Source: Novosphingobium capsulatum NBRC 12533
Lineage (GTDB): Bacteria; Pseudomonadota; Alphaproteobacteria; Sphingomonadales; Sphingomonadaceae
Reading direction: 5' to 3'
DNA: 64,000 nt
Assembly (NCBI RefSeq): GCF_001598375.1
Contig: NZ_BCYV01000005.1
Coordinates: 248,001-312,000, forward strand
The notes under the pieces are model-generated. The model searched no databases. It worked only from the letters and a program-made list of their open reading frames with translations, and was not told where the DNA came from. Shown here one piece after another: positions 21,183-33,489 of the stretch. A program made the position numbers and the translations under genes. Numbering within the stretch: the stretch's first letter is position 1; the number at the start of each line of letters is the position of its first letter.

Positions 21183-21686
21183 ATGCATGATTCTGCCATA
21201 AGCGAGCGGAAGACCATTGCCGATTTCGACGCGCGCTTGCCCAATGGTGAGCGGGTCAGCCTGGCCGACCGGCTCGGCAAAGTCGTGCTGGTGGTGAACA
21301 CCGCATCGAAATGCGGTTTCACCCCGCAATACGAAGGCCTGGAAATGCTATGGCGCCGTCACCGCGATGCCGGGTTCGAAATCCTGGCGTTTCCCTGCAA
21401 CCAGTTCGGCGCGCAAGAGCCCGGCTCGGCTGACGAGATCGCCAGCTTTTGCCAGGTGAATTTCGGCTTGAGCTTTCCCCTGATGGCCAAGGTTGACGTC
21501 AACGGCGATAAGGCCGAACCCTTGTTCGATTGGCTCAAGGCGCAGGCGCCCGGCGTTTTGGGAACGAAGGCGATCAAATGGAACTTCACCAAGTTCCTGA
21601 TCGATCGCAACGGCCATGTCGTGCGCCGCTACGCCCCCACCGACAAGCCCGAGGCGATCGAGGCTGACATTGTCGCTTTGCTTTGA
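21183..21686 (+). CDS. Glutathione peroxidase family peroxidase
   Basis: A 167-residue thiol peroxidase. The peroxidatic residue is Cys44 in NTASKCGFTPQY (TGC codon, not selenocysteine); Gln in FPCNQFGAQEPG and Trp in KWNFTKFLID complete the catalytic tetrad region. Bacterial members reduce hydroperoxides, often using thioredoxin rather than glutathione. Start ATG 21183 has GGAG eight bases upstream; the frame is open further but without family similarity. A palindromic repeat follows 22 bases after the stop. Confidence 0.93.
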   Translation: MHDSAISERKTIADFDARLPNGERVSLADRLGKVVLVVNTASKCGFTPQYEGLEMLWRRHRDAGFEILAFPCNQFGAQEPGSADEIASFCQVNFGLSFPLMAKVDVNGDKAEPLFDWLKAQAPGVLGTKAIKWNFTKFLIDRNGHVVRRYAPTDKPEAIEADIVALL

Positions 21687-21707
21687 TGGCGTGCGAACGA
21701 ATTAAGG

Positions 21708-21794
21708 AGCGGGGCCCCGGATCAAGTCCGGGGTGACGAGACATACGTGTGGTATAGAATTAACGTCACCCCGGACTTGATCCGGGGTCCCGCT
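21708..21794. repeat. Long palindromic intergenic element
   Basis: Arms of about 31 bases (21708-21738 and 21764-21794) are near-perfect inverted repeats built around GGATCAAGTCCGGGGTGACG, separated by a 25-base AT-richer spacer. I found only one copy in the window. The arms would form a very stable hairpin in RNA or a cruciform in DNA. Confidence 0.8.
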
Positions 21795-21956
21795 GCTCTT
21801 CGGCCCTAGGCCGCATGCTGTGATCACCCGTCCGTGAATTGCGCATACCCCTTGCGGCGTTCCAGGCTCCTTCCGCAGCCCAGCTTGTTTCGGTTGTAAA
21901 CAGTTGGAGGTTTTGTACAAAAACCGCCAACCGCACAATCGACGCAGGGGGCAATC

Positions 21957-23852
21957 ATGATCAAGCCAATTCACGCCATGCTGGCTGCCACAGCCATGGT
22001 GTCATGCCTGGCAGGCGGCGCTGCGCTGGCGCGTGATACGTCCACCGCGCCGGCCGCCACCGCGCCAGCCAGCGCAGCCGCCGCGCCGGCCGCCACCGCG
22101 CCAGCCAGCGCAGCCGCCGCGCAGGACGCGCGCCTGGCGGCATTTCTCGACCAGGAATTTACCGCTGAATTGGCGCTGCGGCCGCAGCTTGCCACGCGCC
22201 TGGGCCGCAAGGAAGGCATGGACCGGCTGGACGACAACAGCGACGCCGGCATGCTGCGTCGCCTGGAATGGCGGCGGGGCAGCGTTTCCCGGATGAAAGC
22301 GGCGTTTTCCCGTGATGCGCTCTCTCCCGAAGGACGCATCAACTACGATATCTGGGCGCTGGAACTCGATCGGGCCGAACTGCAATACCGTTTTCGCCGT
22401 TATCAGCCGCCGTTTTATTCCTACCTCTATTCCGTCCACGCCGAACTGCCCAATTTCCTGATCAACACGCATCAGGTGCAGGACGCTTCAGACATGGCGG
22501 CCTATATCACGCGGTTGCGCGCGATCCCGGCGGTGCTCGACACCGCGATCGGCCAATCCACCCAATCGGCGGCGATGGGCATCTTGCCGCCGCGGTTTCA
22601 GCTGGAGCGCGTGATTTCCGGCAGCAAGGGTCTGATCACCGGCGCGCCGTTCGACAACGGCCCGGCCTCGCCCTTGCTCAACGATGCCGAAACCAAGATC
22701 GCCAAACTGCTGGCGGCCAAGGCGATTTCGCCGGTGCAGGCAGCCCAGCTGACCGAGCAGGCTGTCGATGCGGTGCGCGCCTTGCAGCCAGCCTATCAGC
22801 GGGTAATCGCCTGGGCGCAGGGCAATCTGGACAAGGCGCGTTCGGGCGTGGTCGGCGTCGGCACGCTGCCGGGCGGGGCAGACTGGTATGCTGCGGCGCT
22901 GCGCCTCAACACCACGACCGACCTGACGCCCGAACAAATTCACCAGACCGGCCTTGCCGAAGTGACGCGCATCAATGCCGCCGAAGACGCCCTGGCGCGC
23001 AAGGCCGGGTTTGCCGATGCTGCTGCGCTGCGGGCCGATATCGTGGCCAAGGACCCGCCGCGCCCGTGGACCGACGAATTGCGCGCGGCGCGCCTGGCCA
23101 AGTCCAACGCCATCGTCAATGCCAACCGCGCCCTGCTGCCCAAGGTGTTCACCATGCTGCCGGCCTATGGCGCCGAGGTGGTGCGCGAGCCGGCATTCAG
23201 CGAAGTAGCCGGTGGCGCCGCCCACGCTGCCTCTGCCAGCGCCGATGGCAAGCGCCCAGGACGCGTATGGCTGCACATGCTGGGCGAGAAAGACCCCGAC
23301 GCCACGCTCTATACGCTGATGTGCCACGAGGGCATCCCCGGCCACCTGATGCAGGGCGATATCCAGGTGCGGCAGACTGGTACGCCGCAGTTCCGCAAGG
23401 CCTATACCTATGTCGCGTTCAGCGAGGGCTGGGCGCTCTATGCCGAGCGGCTGTGCAGCGAAATGGGGGCGTTCCCCGATGCCGCCGCCGATCTGGAGCG
23501 GCTGGATGCCGAACTTTTCCGCGCCGCGCGCCTAGTGGTGGATACCGGCATCCATGCGAAGGGCTGGTCGGAAGATCAGGCCGTGCAATACCTGATCGAT
23601 ACCGCGCATCTGCCGGCGCAGCAGGCCGGTTCGGAAGTGCGGCGCTATATCACCGTGCCGGGGCAGGCGACTGGCTACAAGGTCGGCATGCTGCGAATCG
23701 TCGGGCTGCGGGAAAAGGCGCAGGCCGCTTTGGGCGCCAAGTTCGATCTGCGCGGCTTCAACGATCTGGTGGTGAGCGCCGGTTCGGTGCCGCTGTCGGT
23801 GCTGGAAGGACGGGTTGACGCCTGGATTGACGGCCAGCGGGCCAAGGGGTGA
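21957..23852 (+). CDS. DUF885-family exported putative metallopeptidase
   Basis: A 631-residue protein with a signal peptide (residues 1-25, ending GGAALA). A low-complexity Ala/Pro linker at residues 31-54 is encoded by an exact 2 x 36-base tandem repeat. The rest matches the DUF885 family; the zinc-type motif CHEGIPGHLMQ lies near residue 462 and YVAFSEGWALYAERL follows about 35 residues later, supplying the probable third ligand Glu. C-terminal GQATGYKVGMLRIVGLREKA is typical. The family is annotated as carboxypeptidase-like, but few members have been tested. Probably periplasmic. Confidence 0.88.
   Translation: MIKPIHAMLAATAMVSCLAGGAALARDTSTAPAATAPASAAAAPAATAPASAAAAQDARLAAFLDQEFTAELALRPQLATRLGRKEGMDRLDDNSDAGMLRRLEWRRGSVSRMKAAFSRDALSPEGRINYDIWALELDRAELQYRFRRYQPPFYSYLYSVHAELPNFLINTHQVQDASDMAAYITRLRAIPAVLDTAIGQSTQSAAMGILPPRFQLERVISGSKGLITGAPFDNGPASPLLNDAETKIAKLLAAKAISPVQAAQLTEQAVDAVRALQPAYQRVIAWAQGNLDKARSGVVGVGTLPGGADWYAAALRLNTTTDLTPEQIHQTGLAEVTRINAAEDALARKAGFADAAALRADIVAKDPPRPWTDELRAARLAKSNAIVNANRALLPKVFTMLPAYGAEVVREPAFSEVAGGAAHAASASADGKRPGRVWLHMLGEKDPDATLYTLMCHEGIPGHLMQGDIQVRQTGTPQFRKAYTYVAFSEGWALYAERLCSEMGAFPDAAADLERLDAELFRAARLVVDTGIHAKGWSEDQAVQYLIDTAHLPAQQAGSEVRRYITVPGQATGYKVGMLRIVGLREKAQAALGAKFDLRGFNDLVVSAGSVPLSVLEGRVDAWIDGQRAKG
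22047..22118 (+). repeat. Perfect 36-bp tandem duplication inside the DUF885 gene
   Basis: Bases 22047-22082 are repeated exactly at 22083-22118. Each unit encodes APAATAPASAAA, so the duplication keeps frame and lengthens the linker after the signal peptide. Confidence 0.95.
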
Positions 23853-23918
23853 TCGTTATCTGTTGATGAGGGCACGCTGCCCCTCAAAATCGGGCGAAGG
23901 CCATGCTATCTTGATGCC

Positions 23919-27512
<3,594 letters not shown>

Positions 27513-27559
27513 CACGTCAGCCGGGCGACAAGACCCGGCAGTAACGAAAGGGCAGAGCG

Positions 27560-29194
27560 ATGCTGGGCGGAATGCAGGACTGGCCGCTGCGCGTGGGCCG
27601 CTTGGTCGATCACGCCGCGCGAGAGCATGGCGCGCGGGCGATCGTCAGCCGCTGGGCGGATGGCCGCGAAACCGAAACCACCTGGAGAGAGGTGCGCGAC
27701 GATGCGGCGCGGCTGGCAGCGACGCTGCGCCGCGTCGGTGTTCAGCCCAGTGATCGCGTGGCGACGCTAGCCATGAACCACGCCCACCACCTGGCTGCTT
27801 GGTATGGCATTCCCGGCGCCGGGGCGGTGCTGCACACGGTGAACCCGCGCCTGTTCGACGATCAACTCGAATTCATCGTCAACCACGCCGAAGACCGGGT
27901 CATGCTGTTCGACGCGGTGTTCGCCCCGCTGGTCGAGCGGATGAAACCGCGCTGGCCCAGTGTGGAGCATTACGTCTGCTTTGACAGCGACGGCCCTGCG
28001 CCAGCCTTTGCCGACTGGATCGGCGACGATCGCGCCGCGTGGGTTGAGGGTGATGAGCGCGAGGCCTGCATGCTGAGCTACACCAGCGGCACCACGGGCA
28101 ATCCCAAGGGCGTGCTCTATTCCCACCGCTCTACCGTGCTGCACGCGCTCTCGATGTTGCAAAACCAGGTCTTTGGCCTGGAAAGCCGCAGCGTGATGCT
28201 GCCGGTCGTGCCGATGTTCCATGCCGCCTGCTGGGGCGCGCCGTGGGCATCAGCCAGCGTGGGCGCCAAGCTGGTGTTTTCTGCCGTGGCCGAGCCGGCG
28301 GTGCTGTGCGATCTGCTGCATCGCCACGCGGTAACCGCCGTGGCGGGTGTGCCCACGGTCTGGCTGGGGCTGACGCAATATGTCGACGCAACGGCCGATG
28401 GCGCCTTTCCCCCGGCTCTGCGCGATGTGCTGTGTGGCGGATCGGCCCTGCCACGCGCGCTGGTGGAGCGGTTCATGGCGGCGGGGCTGCGCGTCAGCCA
28501 TGCCTGGGGCATGACCGAAACCTCGCCCATTGGCACGTCTGGCGGTGAGCCGTGGAACTGGGACACGCTCGATTTCCAGGCGCAGGTCTCGCTCAAGGCG
28601 ATGCAGGGGCGCCCGCCGTTTGGCGTGGAGATGCGCTGCGTCGATCTGGGAAATGCCACGCGCGTGCTGCCCCGCGATGGCAAGACGGCAGGCGCGCTGC
28701 AGGTGCGCGGGCCGTGGGTGATCCAGCGTTATTTCAAGGCCGAGGCCGATGCCGTGGATGGCGACGGCTGGTTCGACACCGGCGACGTGGCGATCCTCCA
28801 CCCCGAGGGCACGTTGCAGATCACCGACCGGACCAAGGACGTGATCAAGTCGGGCGGGGAATGGATCAGTTCGGTCGATCTGGAAAACATCACCGTTGGC
28901 CATCCGGCCGTGGCCGAAGCCGCCGCGATCGGCATTCCCCATCCGCGCTGGGACGAACGCCCGCTGCTGGTGGTGGTGCTGCGCCCTGGAATGACCGCCA
29001 CGGCGGATGACCTGCGCGACTATCTGTCCAGCCGGGTTGCCAAATGGTGGCTGCCCGATGCCGTGGTCTTTGTCGAAAGCCTGCCGCACACCGGCACCGG
29101 CAAGATTTCCAAGAAGGATCTGCGCGCACAATTCCATGGCTTTTCATGGGATCAAGCGCCATCATCGGCGGCAATCAACGGGAGAGAACCATGA
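27560..29194 (+). CDS. Fatty acid CoA ligase (AMP-forming)
   Basis: A 544-residue ANL-superfamily enzyme that activates a carboxylic acid through an acyl-adenylate and transfers it to CoA. Motifs: P-loop [14 protein letters not shown] (about residue 175), [32 protein letters not shown] and the C-terminal Lys in [11 protein letters not shown]. Sequence style ([19 protein letters not shown]) points to medium or long-chain fatty acyl-CoA ligases. GAGAGGTG at 27690 is not relevant to the start; ATG 27560 follows GAAAGGGCAGAG. Its stop overlaps the next gene by four bases (ATGA). Confidence 0.92.
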   Translation: MLGGMQDWPLRVGRLVDHAAREHGARAIVSRWADGRETETTWREVRDDAARLAATLRRVGVQPSDRVATLAMNHAHHLAAWYGIPGAGAVLHTVNPRLFDDQLEFIVNHAEDRVMLFDAVFAPLVERMKPRWPSVEHYVCFDSDGPAPAFADWIGDDRAAWVEGDEREACMLSYTSGTTGNPKGVLYSHRSTVLHALSMLQNQVFGLESRSVMLPVVPMFHAACWGAPWASASVGAKLVFSAVAEPAVLCDLLHRHAVTAVAGVPTVWLGLTQYVDATADGAFPPALRDVLCGGSALPRALVERFMAAGLRVSHAWGMTETSPIGTSGGEPWNWDTLDFQAQVSLKAMQGRPPFGVEMRCVDLGNATRVLPRDGKTAGALQVRGPWVIQRYFKAEADAVDGDGWFDTGDVAILHPEGTLQITDRTKDVIKSGGEWISSVDLENITVGHPAVAEAAAIGIPHPRWDERPLLVVVLRPGMTATADDLRDYLSSRVAKWWLPDAVVFVESLPHTGTGKISKKDLRAQFHGFSWDQAPSSAAINGREP

Positions 29195-29511
29195 TCGTCA
29201 CGACCACCGAAAACATCGCCGGCCATGAAGTGGTGGAAAGCCTGGGGCAGGTGTTCGGCGTGGTGGTGCGCAGCCGCGGCCTGGCTGGCAACATCGTGGC
29301 GGGCCTGCGCACGATCATTGGCGGCGAGATCAAGGAATATTCGGCGCTGGTCGAAGATACGCGGCGCCACGCGATCGATCGGCTGGTGATGAATGCGCGG
29401 CTGATGGGTGCCGACGCCGTGGTGATGATGCGCTTTGACTCTGGCTCCATCGGCCAGACCATGAACGAGGTGGTGGCCTATGGCACGGCCGTGAAGCTGG
29501 CCAGGCCGTGA
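29191..29511 (+). CDS. UPF0145 (YbjQ-like) protein
   Basis: A 106-residue protein of the YbjQ/UPF0145 family, described as a putative heavy-metal-binding domain and forming pentamers in known structures; its role is unknown. Visible family features: [41 protein letters not shown] and GADAVVMMRFDS. GGGAGAG precedes ATG 29191, which overlaps the ligase stop. The stop of this gene overlaps the GTG of the next (GTGA), so all three are coupled. Confidence 0.88.
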   Translation: MIVTTTENIAGHEVVESLGQVFGVVVRSRGLAGNIVAGLRTIIGGEIKEYSALVEDTRRHAIDRLVMNARLMGADAVVMMRFDSGSIGQTMNEVVAYGTAVKLARP

Positions 29512-29795
29512 CCGGCGGGGCACGCATCGCCGCGCTGGTGACAGCGGGGCTGGTCGGCCTGGGCGGAGTGGCCCTGCATCTGGTGACGGGCCATGGCTGG
29601 GGCCTGATCGGCCTTGGCGCGGTGATTGCGCTCGGCACGCTGTTCGAAGGGCGTTACCGCGCGCGCCTGCCCGAAGGGCAGGTGCAGTGGCAACGCACCG
29701 GCGAGTGCGAGGTGGACGTGGAAACCGGCGCGGTGGTGGAAGTGTGGTACGATCCGCTGACTGGCGCGCGCAAGTATGAGCCGGTTGCGGATTAA
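29508..29795 (+). CDS. Small membrane protein, unknown
   Basis: A 95-residue product starting at GTG 29508, overlapping the UPF0145 stop by four bases. Two hydrophobic segments (residues about 5-25 and 29-46; AALVTAGLVGLGGVALHL and GLIGLGAVIALGTLF) are followed by a hydrophilic C-terminus (EVDVETGAVVEVWYDPLTGARKYEP). No family recognised. Coupling to a YbjQ-like gene suggests a joint role at the membrane, an inference only. Confidence 0.7.
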   Translation: MTGGARIAALVTAGLVGLGGVALHLVTGHGWGLIGLGAVIALGTLFEGRYRARLPEGQVQWQRTGECEVDVETGAVVEVWYDPLTGARKYEPVAD

Positions 29796-29808
29796 TTGGG
29801 CGCTCAGG

Positions 29809-29910
29809 TTTCCACCACCCCCGACCCCCTCCTATAAAGAGGAGGGGGAGTTAAGTAGCTGACATAAAAGCCCCCTCCTCTTCAGAGGAGGGGGTTGGGG
29901 GTGGTGGAAA
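29809..29910. repeat. Palindromic intergenic repeat, copy 2
   Basis: Outer arms TTTCCACCACCC and GGGTGGTGGAAA enclose two hairpins of CCCCCTCCTC/GAGGAGGGGG type, as in the copies at 10792 and 46000. It sits between the converging small membrane gene and the radical SAM gene. Confidence 0.85.
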
Positions 29911-29926
29911 TCATGCGCCGCACCTC

Positions 29927-30997
29927 TCAAAACAAGTCCATCTGCCCATCCCGCGAAGGCGCGCGGAACTGGCTGCAATCGAGGTTCAGCCGCTCTTGCG
30001 GTATCCCGGCCCGGCGCAACGCCAGGCGAAAGCGGGTGCGGACGAGATCGGCCCACACGCCCTGTGGTTTCATCCGGGTGTGGAAGCTGGCGTCATAATC
30101 CTTGCCGCCACGCATCGATTGCACGGTGTGCATCACCTTGGCAGCGCGATCGGGAAAATGCGTGTCGAGCCATTCGCGGAACAGCGGCGCCACCTCGTGC
30201 GGCAGGCGCAGCATGATCCAACTGGCCGAGCGCACGCCCAGCGCGCCGGCATCCATCAGGATCTGTTCGAGGAACTGATCGGTAATGGCCGGAATGATCG
30301 GCGAGACGCCGACATGCGCGGGAACCCCGGCCTCCACCAAAGTACCGAGCGCCGCCATGCGCTTGGCCGGGCTGGCCGCGCGCGGTTCGAGCAGGCTGGA
30401 CAGGCGCGGATCGAGGCTGGTGATCGAGATGCCGACCGCCACCAGCCGGCGCGCCGCCAGCGCGCGTAGCAGATCGAGATCATCGAGCACGCGCGCAGAC
30501 TTGGTGGTGATGGTGACGGGGTGGCCCACGTCCAGGCACAGTTCCAGCACCTGGCGCGTGATGCGATAATCCCGCTCGATCGGCTGATAGGGATCGGTGT
30601 TGGTGCCCATGGCCAGTGGCCTTGGGCTATATCCGCGCTTGGCAAAGGCCTGGCGCAAAAGCGCGGCCGCCTGCGGTTTGGCAAACAGCTTCGTCTCGAA
30701 ATCGAGGCCCGGCGAGAGATCGTGATAGGCGTGGGTTGGTCGGGCGTAGCAATAGATGCAGCCATGCTCGCAGCCGCGATAGGCATTGACGCTGCGGTCA
30801 AACGGAATGTCGGGAGAGGCGTTGAACGTGAGGACCGACTTGGGAAATTCCTCGGTCACCGTCGTGCGCAGGGGCGGGGCGGCGCCGTCGATATCAGGCG
30901 CCATGTCACGCCAGTCGCCATCGGCCTCGCGCTGGGCAAGGCCAAAGCGCGTGGGCACCGCGCCGGATTGCGCACCCCTGCCTTTGATCGGTTGCAT
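29927..30997 (-). CDS. PA0069-family radical SAM protein
   Basis: About 356 residues. The [4Fe-4S]-SAM motif CEHGCIYCYARP (C-x3-C-x2-C) lies near residue 80, preceded by SPDIPFDRSVNAYRG, the hallmark of the PA0069/SplB-like group related to spore photoproduct lyase. The reaction of this family is not known to me. GTNTDPYQPIE and ITTKSARVLDDLDLL form parts of the barrel. Start uncertain: ATG 30997 (MQPIKGRGA) fits homolog-like sequence; ATG 31009 is four codons earlier, and no Shine-Dalgarno is clear. The upstream gap contains a palindromic element. Confidence 0.87.
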   Translation of the reverse strand: MQPIKGRGAQSGAVPTRFGLAQREADGDWRDMAPDIDGAAPPLRTTVTEEFPKSVLTFNASPDIPFDRSVNAYRGCEHGCIYCYARPTHAYHDLSPGLDFETKLFAKPQAAALLRQAFAKRGYSPRPLAMGTNTDPYQPIERDYRITRQVLELCLDVGHPVTITTKSARVLDDLDLLRALAARRLVAVGISITSLDPRLSSLLEPRAASPAKRMAALGTLVEAGVPAHVGVSPIIPAITDQFLEQILMDAGALGVRSASWIMLRLPHEVAPLFREWLDTHFPDRAAKVMHTVQSMRGGKDYDASFHTRMKPQGVWADLVRTRFRLALRRAGIPQERLNLDCSQFRAPSRDGQMDLF

Positions 30998-31038
30998 GCA
31001 TGAGAACATAGCATGAACATAAACGCAGAGGAAGCCAG

Positions 31039-31170
31039 TTCCTCCCCGGCACGGGGAGGGGGACCAGCCAAAGGCTGGTGGAGGGGTGTCTATCCCTCGC
31101 ACGGCGTATCGGGCTGACAATCCCCTTCACCACGCTTCGCGCGGTCCCCCTCCCCGGCACGGGGAGGAGC
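31039..31170. repeat. Second palindromic element type
   Basis: Both ends carry the hairpin CCTCCCCGGCACGGGGAGG, oriented so the ends also pair with each other. Between them lies a further stem ACCAGCC-AAA-GGCTGGT. The element ends directly at the moaB stop codon and fills the gap to the radical SAM start. Confidence 0.75.
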
Positions 31171-31698
31171 TTACTTTTCGAGCAGCCTTGGCATCAGTTC
31201 GACGAAGTTGCAGGGGCGATTGCGGCTGTCGAGCTGTTCGGCCAGGATGCCGTCCCAGCCATCCTTCACCGCGCCGTTCGAGCCGGGCAGCGCAAAGATA
31301 TAGGTTCCGCGCGCCACCACGGCGCAGGCGCGGGACTGGATCGTGCTGGTGCCGATGGTCTTGTAGCTGAGCCAGCGGAACAGCTCGCCAAAGCCGGGAA
31401 TGTCGCGGGTCTTCACCCGGTCGAGCGCTTCTGGCGTCACGTCGCGGCCGGTCAGCCCGGTGCCGCCGGTGATCACCACGGCATCGACCTTGGGATCGTC
31501 GATCCAGTTGTTGAGCCGCGTGGCGATGACGCCGGCATCGTCCTTGTCGATGCCGCGCGCCACCAGGCTGTGCCCGGCATCGCGAATGCGCTGGGCGAGG
31601 ATGTCGCCCGAGGTGTCCTCATCCGGTCCGCGCGTGTCGGACACGGTGAGCAGGGCGATGTTGATCGGCTTGAAAGTGCGCGTCGTGTCTATGGCCAT
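31171..31698 (-). CDS. moaB: Molybdenum cofactor biosynthesis protein B (MoaB/MogA type)
   Basis: A 175-residue protein of the molybdopterin-binding fold. LLTVSDTRGPDEDTSGD, VITGGTGLTGRDVTPEAL and FALPGSNGAVKDGWD are diagnostic of MoaB. In bacteria lacking MogA it adenylates molybdopterin before molybdenum insertion; in E. coli its role is minor. It starts 15 bases after the lytic transglycosylase stop, so it is the third gene of a udg-like/slt/moaB run. No other moco genes are present in the window. Confidence 0.92.
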   Translation of the reverse strand: MAIDTTRTFKPINIALLTVSDTRGPDEDTSGDILAQRIRDAGHSLVARGIDKDDAGVIATRLNNWIDDPKVDAVVITGGTGLTGRDVTPEALDRVKTRDIPGFGELFRWLSYKTIGTSTIQSRACAVVARGTYIFALPGSNGAVKDGWDGILAEQLDSRNRPCNFVELMPRLLEK

Positions 31699-31713
31699 GG
31701 CGGCGTGATGCGC

Positions 31714-33489
31714 TCAATTCCCGCCCATCGCAACCCGGACATTGTCTGCGCCGGCCAGGCCCGGGAACTTGGGCCACAAGCCCTGGACCAGGCCGATCCG
31801 GCTATCCGACGGGCCACCGGCCTGGCGTTCGTACATCCAGTAGTTGCGCATCACGGCAGAAACATAGCCGCGCGTTTCCCAATAGGGGATCGATTCCATC
31901 CACAGCAGCGGGTCACCCTGGTCCTTCACCTGGGTGTTCCAGCGCGCCACCGGCATCGGGCCGGCGTTGTAGGCGGCGATCACCTTGGGCAGCAGCCCGC
32001 CGGTGGCGCCATTGTCGCGCAGCCGCGTGAGGTAGGTCTGGCCAAACGCCAGGTTCACCCCGGGCAGATCGAGCTGGGTGTCGCGGCCCTGCATGACCGG
32101 ATCGGCCCGTGCCATGTCACGCGCGGTGCCAGGCAGCACCTGCATCAGGCCCTTGGCGCCGGCCGGGCTGGTCACCGCCGTGCGGAAGTTCGATTCCTGC
32201 AGCGAGTGGGCAAAGAGCAGCGCGGGATCGACTTTCCAGCCATTGGCCGGGACCCACTTGGGCGCGGGGAAGCGTGCCGCTTCATCGGCGCGCGCGCCAG
32301 CCGGGGCGTTATAGGCCATCCACAGCTGGGTGGATGGCAGGCCCAGGTCGCGCGCCAGGCGCGAAAGCGGGGCATACTGGCTGGGCGCACCGATCCGCGC
32401 CTGATAGCGCAGAACATCGTCGGCCAGACCATCCTCACCGATTTCAGCAAGCTGGACGGCGAGGCGCACATTGTTGACATCGCGAAGCGATTGCCAATCG
32501 GTAGCGGAGAAATCGGGCGCTGGGGGCGGCGTCGCGCTGCGCAGGCCCAGCGCCTCTGCGGCCATCATGCCATAGAGCGTGTCGCTGTTGCGGGCAGCGG
32601 CGCGCAGCATGCCAGACACCTTTTCCGGCTGGCGGCAGCGCACCATCGCGCGGCTGGCCCAGTAATAGCCGGCCGAAACCAGTTCCGGGTTGCTGCCCTG
32701 CGTGGCCGCCTGCTGGAACGCATCGGCCGCGGCCATGCAATCGTCCATGCGCCAGGCAGCGAGGCCGGCGGTCCACAGCGCCTCGGCCACCCAGGGGCCA
32801 GAGCCGCCCTGCGTGGCGGACAGCGCGACGAGCCGGGCGTTGGCATCGTCGTTTTCGATGTAGAAGCTCCAGCCGACCTTCTGGCGCCATTCGGCGCGGG
32901 CGTCGGAGGAAAGGTTGGCGTCGATCCCATCGAGCAGCACGCGCGCGCCCGTGGGGTCGTCGGCCTTGATCCGCTCTTGAATGGCCTGGGCGACGCTATC
33001 GGGCATTGTGCCATCAGCAATGCTGCGCGGGCGGGTGCGGCGCGGCGTGCTGGGCAGCGTGGCGAACGATTGCGCGCTGGGCGTGATCGGCAGCGAGATG
33101 GCCCCGCGCTTGAGCGCCAGGCGGCCGAGCTGGTCGGTCCACGGCAGATCCGGCGCGCGGGCGATCAGATCGGTGAGCGAGGCGAGATCCGCCTTGGGCG
33201 ATGTGGCGGCCAGATAATACTGCGCGCGGGCCACGGCCTGAAGCGGGCCATCGCTGCGCTGGGCCAGCATGGTCTGGACATTGGTCCAGTCCTGCCGCTC
33301 GATCGCGGCGAACAGCTGGGTGTAATAGGTGCGGTCGTCCTGGCTGAGCAGGGTTGGCACCGCGGTGCGGTCTGCGCGGCTGCGGAAGTACTCCACGGCC
33401 GCGCTGTTGGCGTGTGCAGGCGCGGCCAGGCCGGCGATGCAGGCAAGGGCTGCAGCCGGCAGGCAAGCGCGGTGAAAGCGCCGGATCAT
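31714..33489 (-). CDS. slt: Soluble lytic murein transglycosylase
   Basis: A periplasmic enzyme of 591 residues that cleaves peptidoglycan glycan strands to 1,6-anhydro products. Signal peptide at residues 1-27 (LPAAALACIAGLAAPAHA). A long alpha-helical superhelix region (residues about 30-420) precedes the SLT domain, whose catalytic Glu lies in SLQESNFRT followed by SPAGAKGLMQVLPGTA; NLAFGQTYLTRL and VIAAYNAGP are further family motifs. ATG 33489 overlaps the upstream stop (TGATG) and GTG 33492 would add one residue; both give coupling to the UDG-like gene. Confidence 0.94.
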   Translation of the reverse strand: MIRRFHRACLPAAALACIAGLAAPAHANSAAVEYFRSRADRTAVPTLLSQDDRTYYTQLFAAIERQDWTNVQTMLAQRSDGPLQAVARAQYYLAATSPKADLASLTDLIARAPDLPWTDQLGRLALKRGAISLPITPSAQSFATLPSTPRRTRPRSIADGTMPDSVAQAIQERIKADDPTGARVLLDGIDANLSSDARAEWRQKVGWSFYIENDDANARLVALSATQGGSGPWVAEALWTAGLAAWRMDDCMAAADAFQQAATQGSNPELVSAGYYWASRAMVRCRQPEKVSGMLRAAARNSDTLYGMMAAEALGLRSATPPPAPDFSATDWQSLRDVNNVRLAVQLAEIGEDGLADDVLRYQARIGAPSQYAPLSRLARDLGLPSTQLWMAYNAPAGARADEAARFPAPKWVPANGWKVDPALLFAHSLQESNFRTAVTSPAGAKGLMQVLPGTARDMARADPVMQGRDTQLDLPGVNLAFGQTYLTRLRDNGATGGLLPKVIAAYNAGPMPVARWNTQVKDQGDPLLWMESIPYWETRGYVSAVMRNYWMYERQAGGPSDSRIGLVQGLWPKFPGLAGADNVRVAMGGN

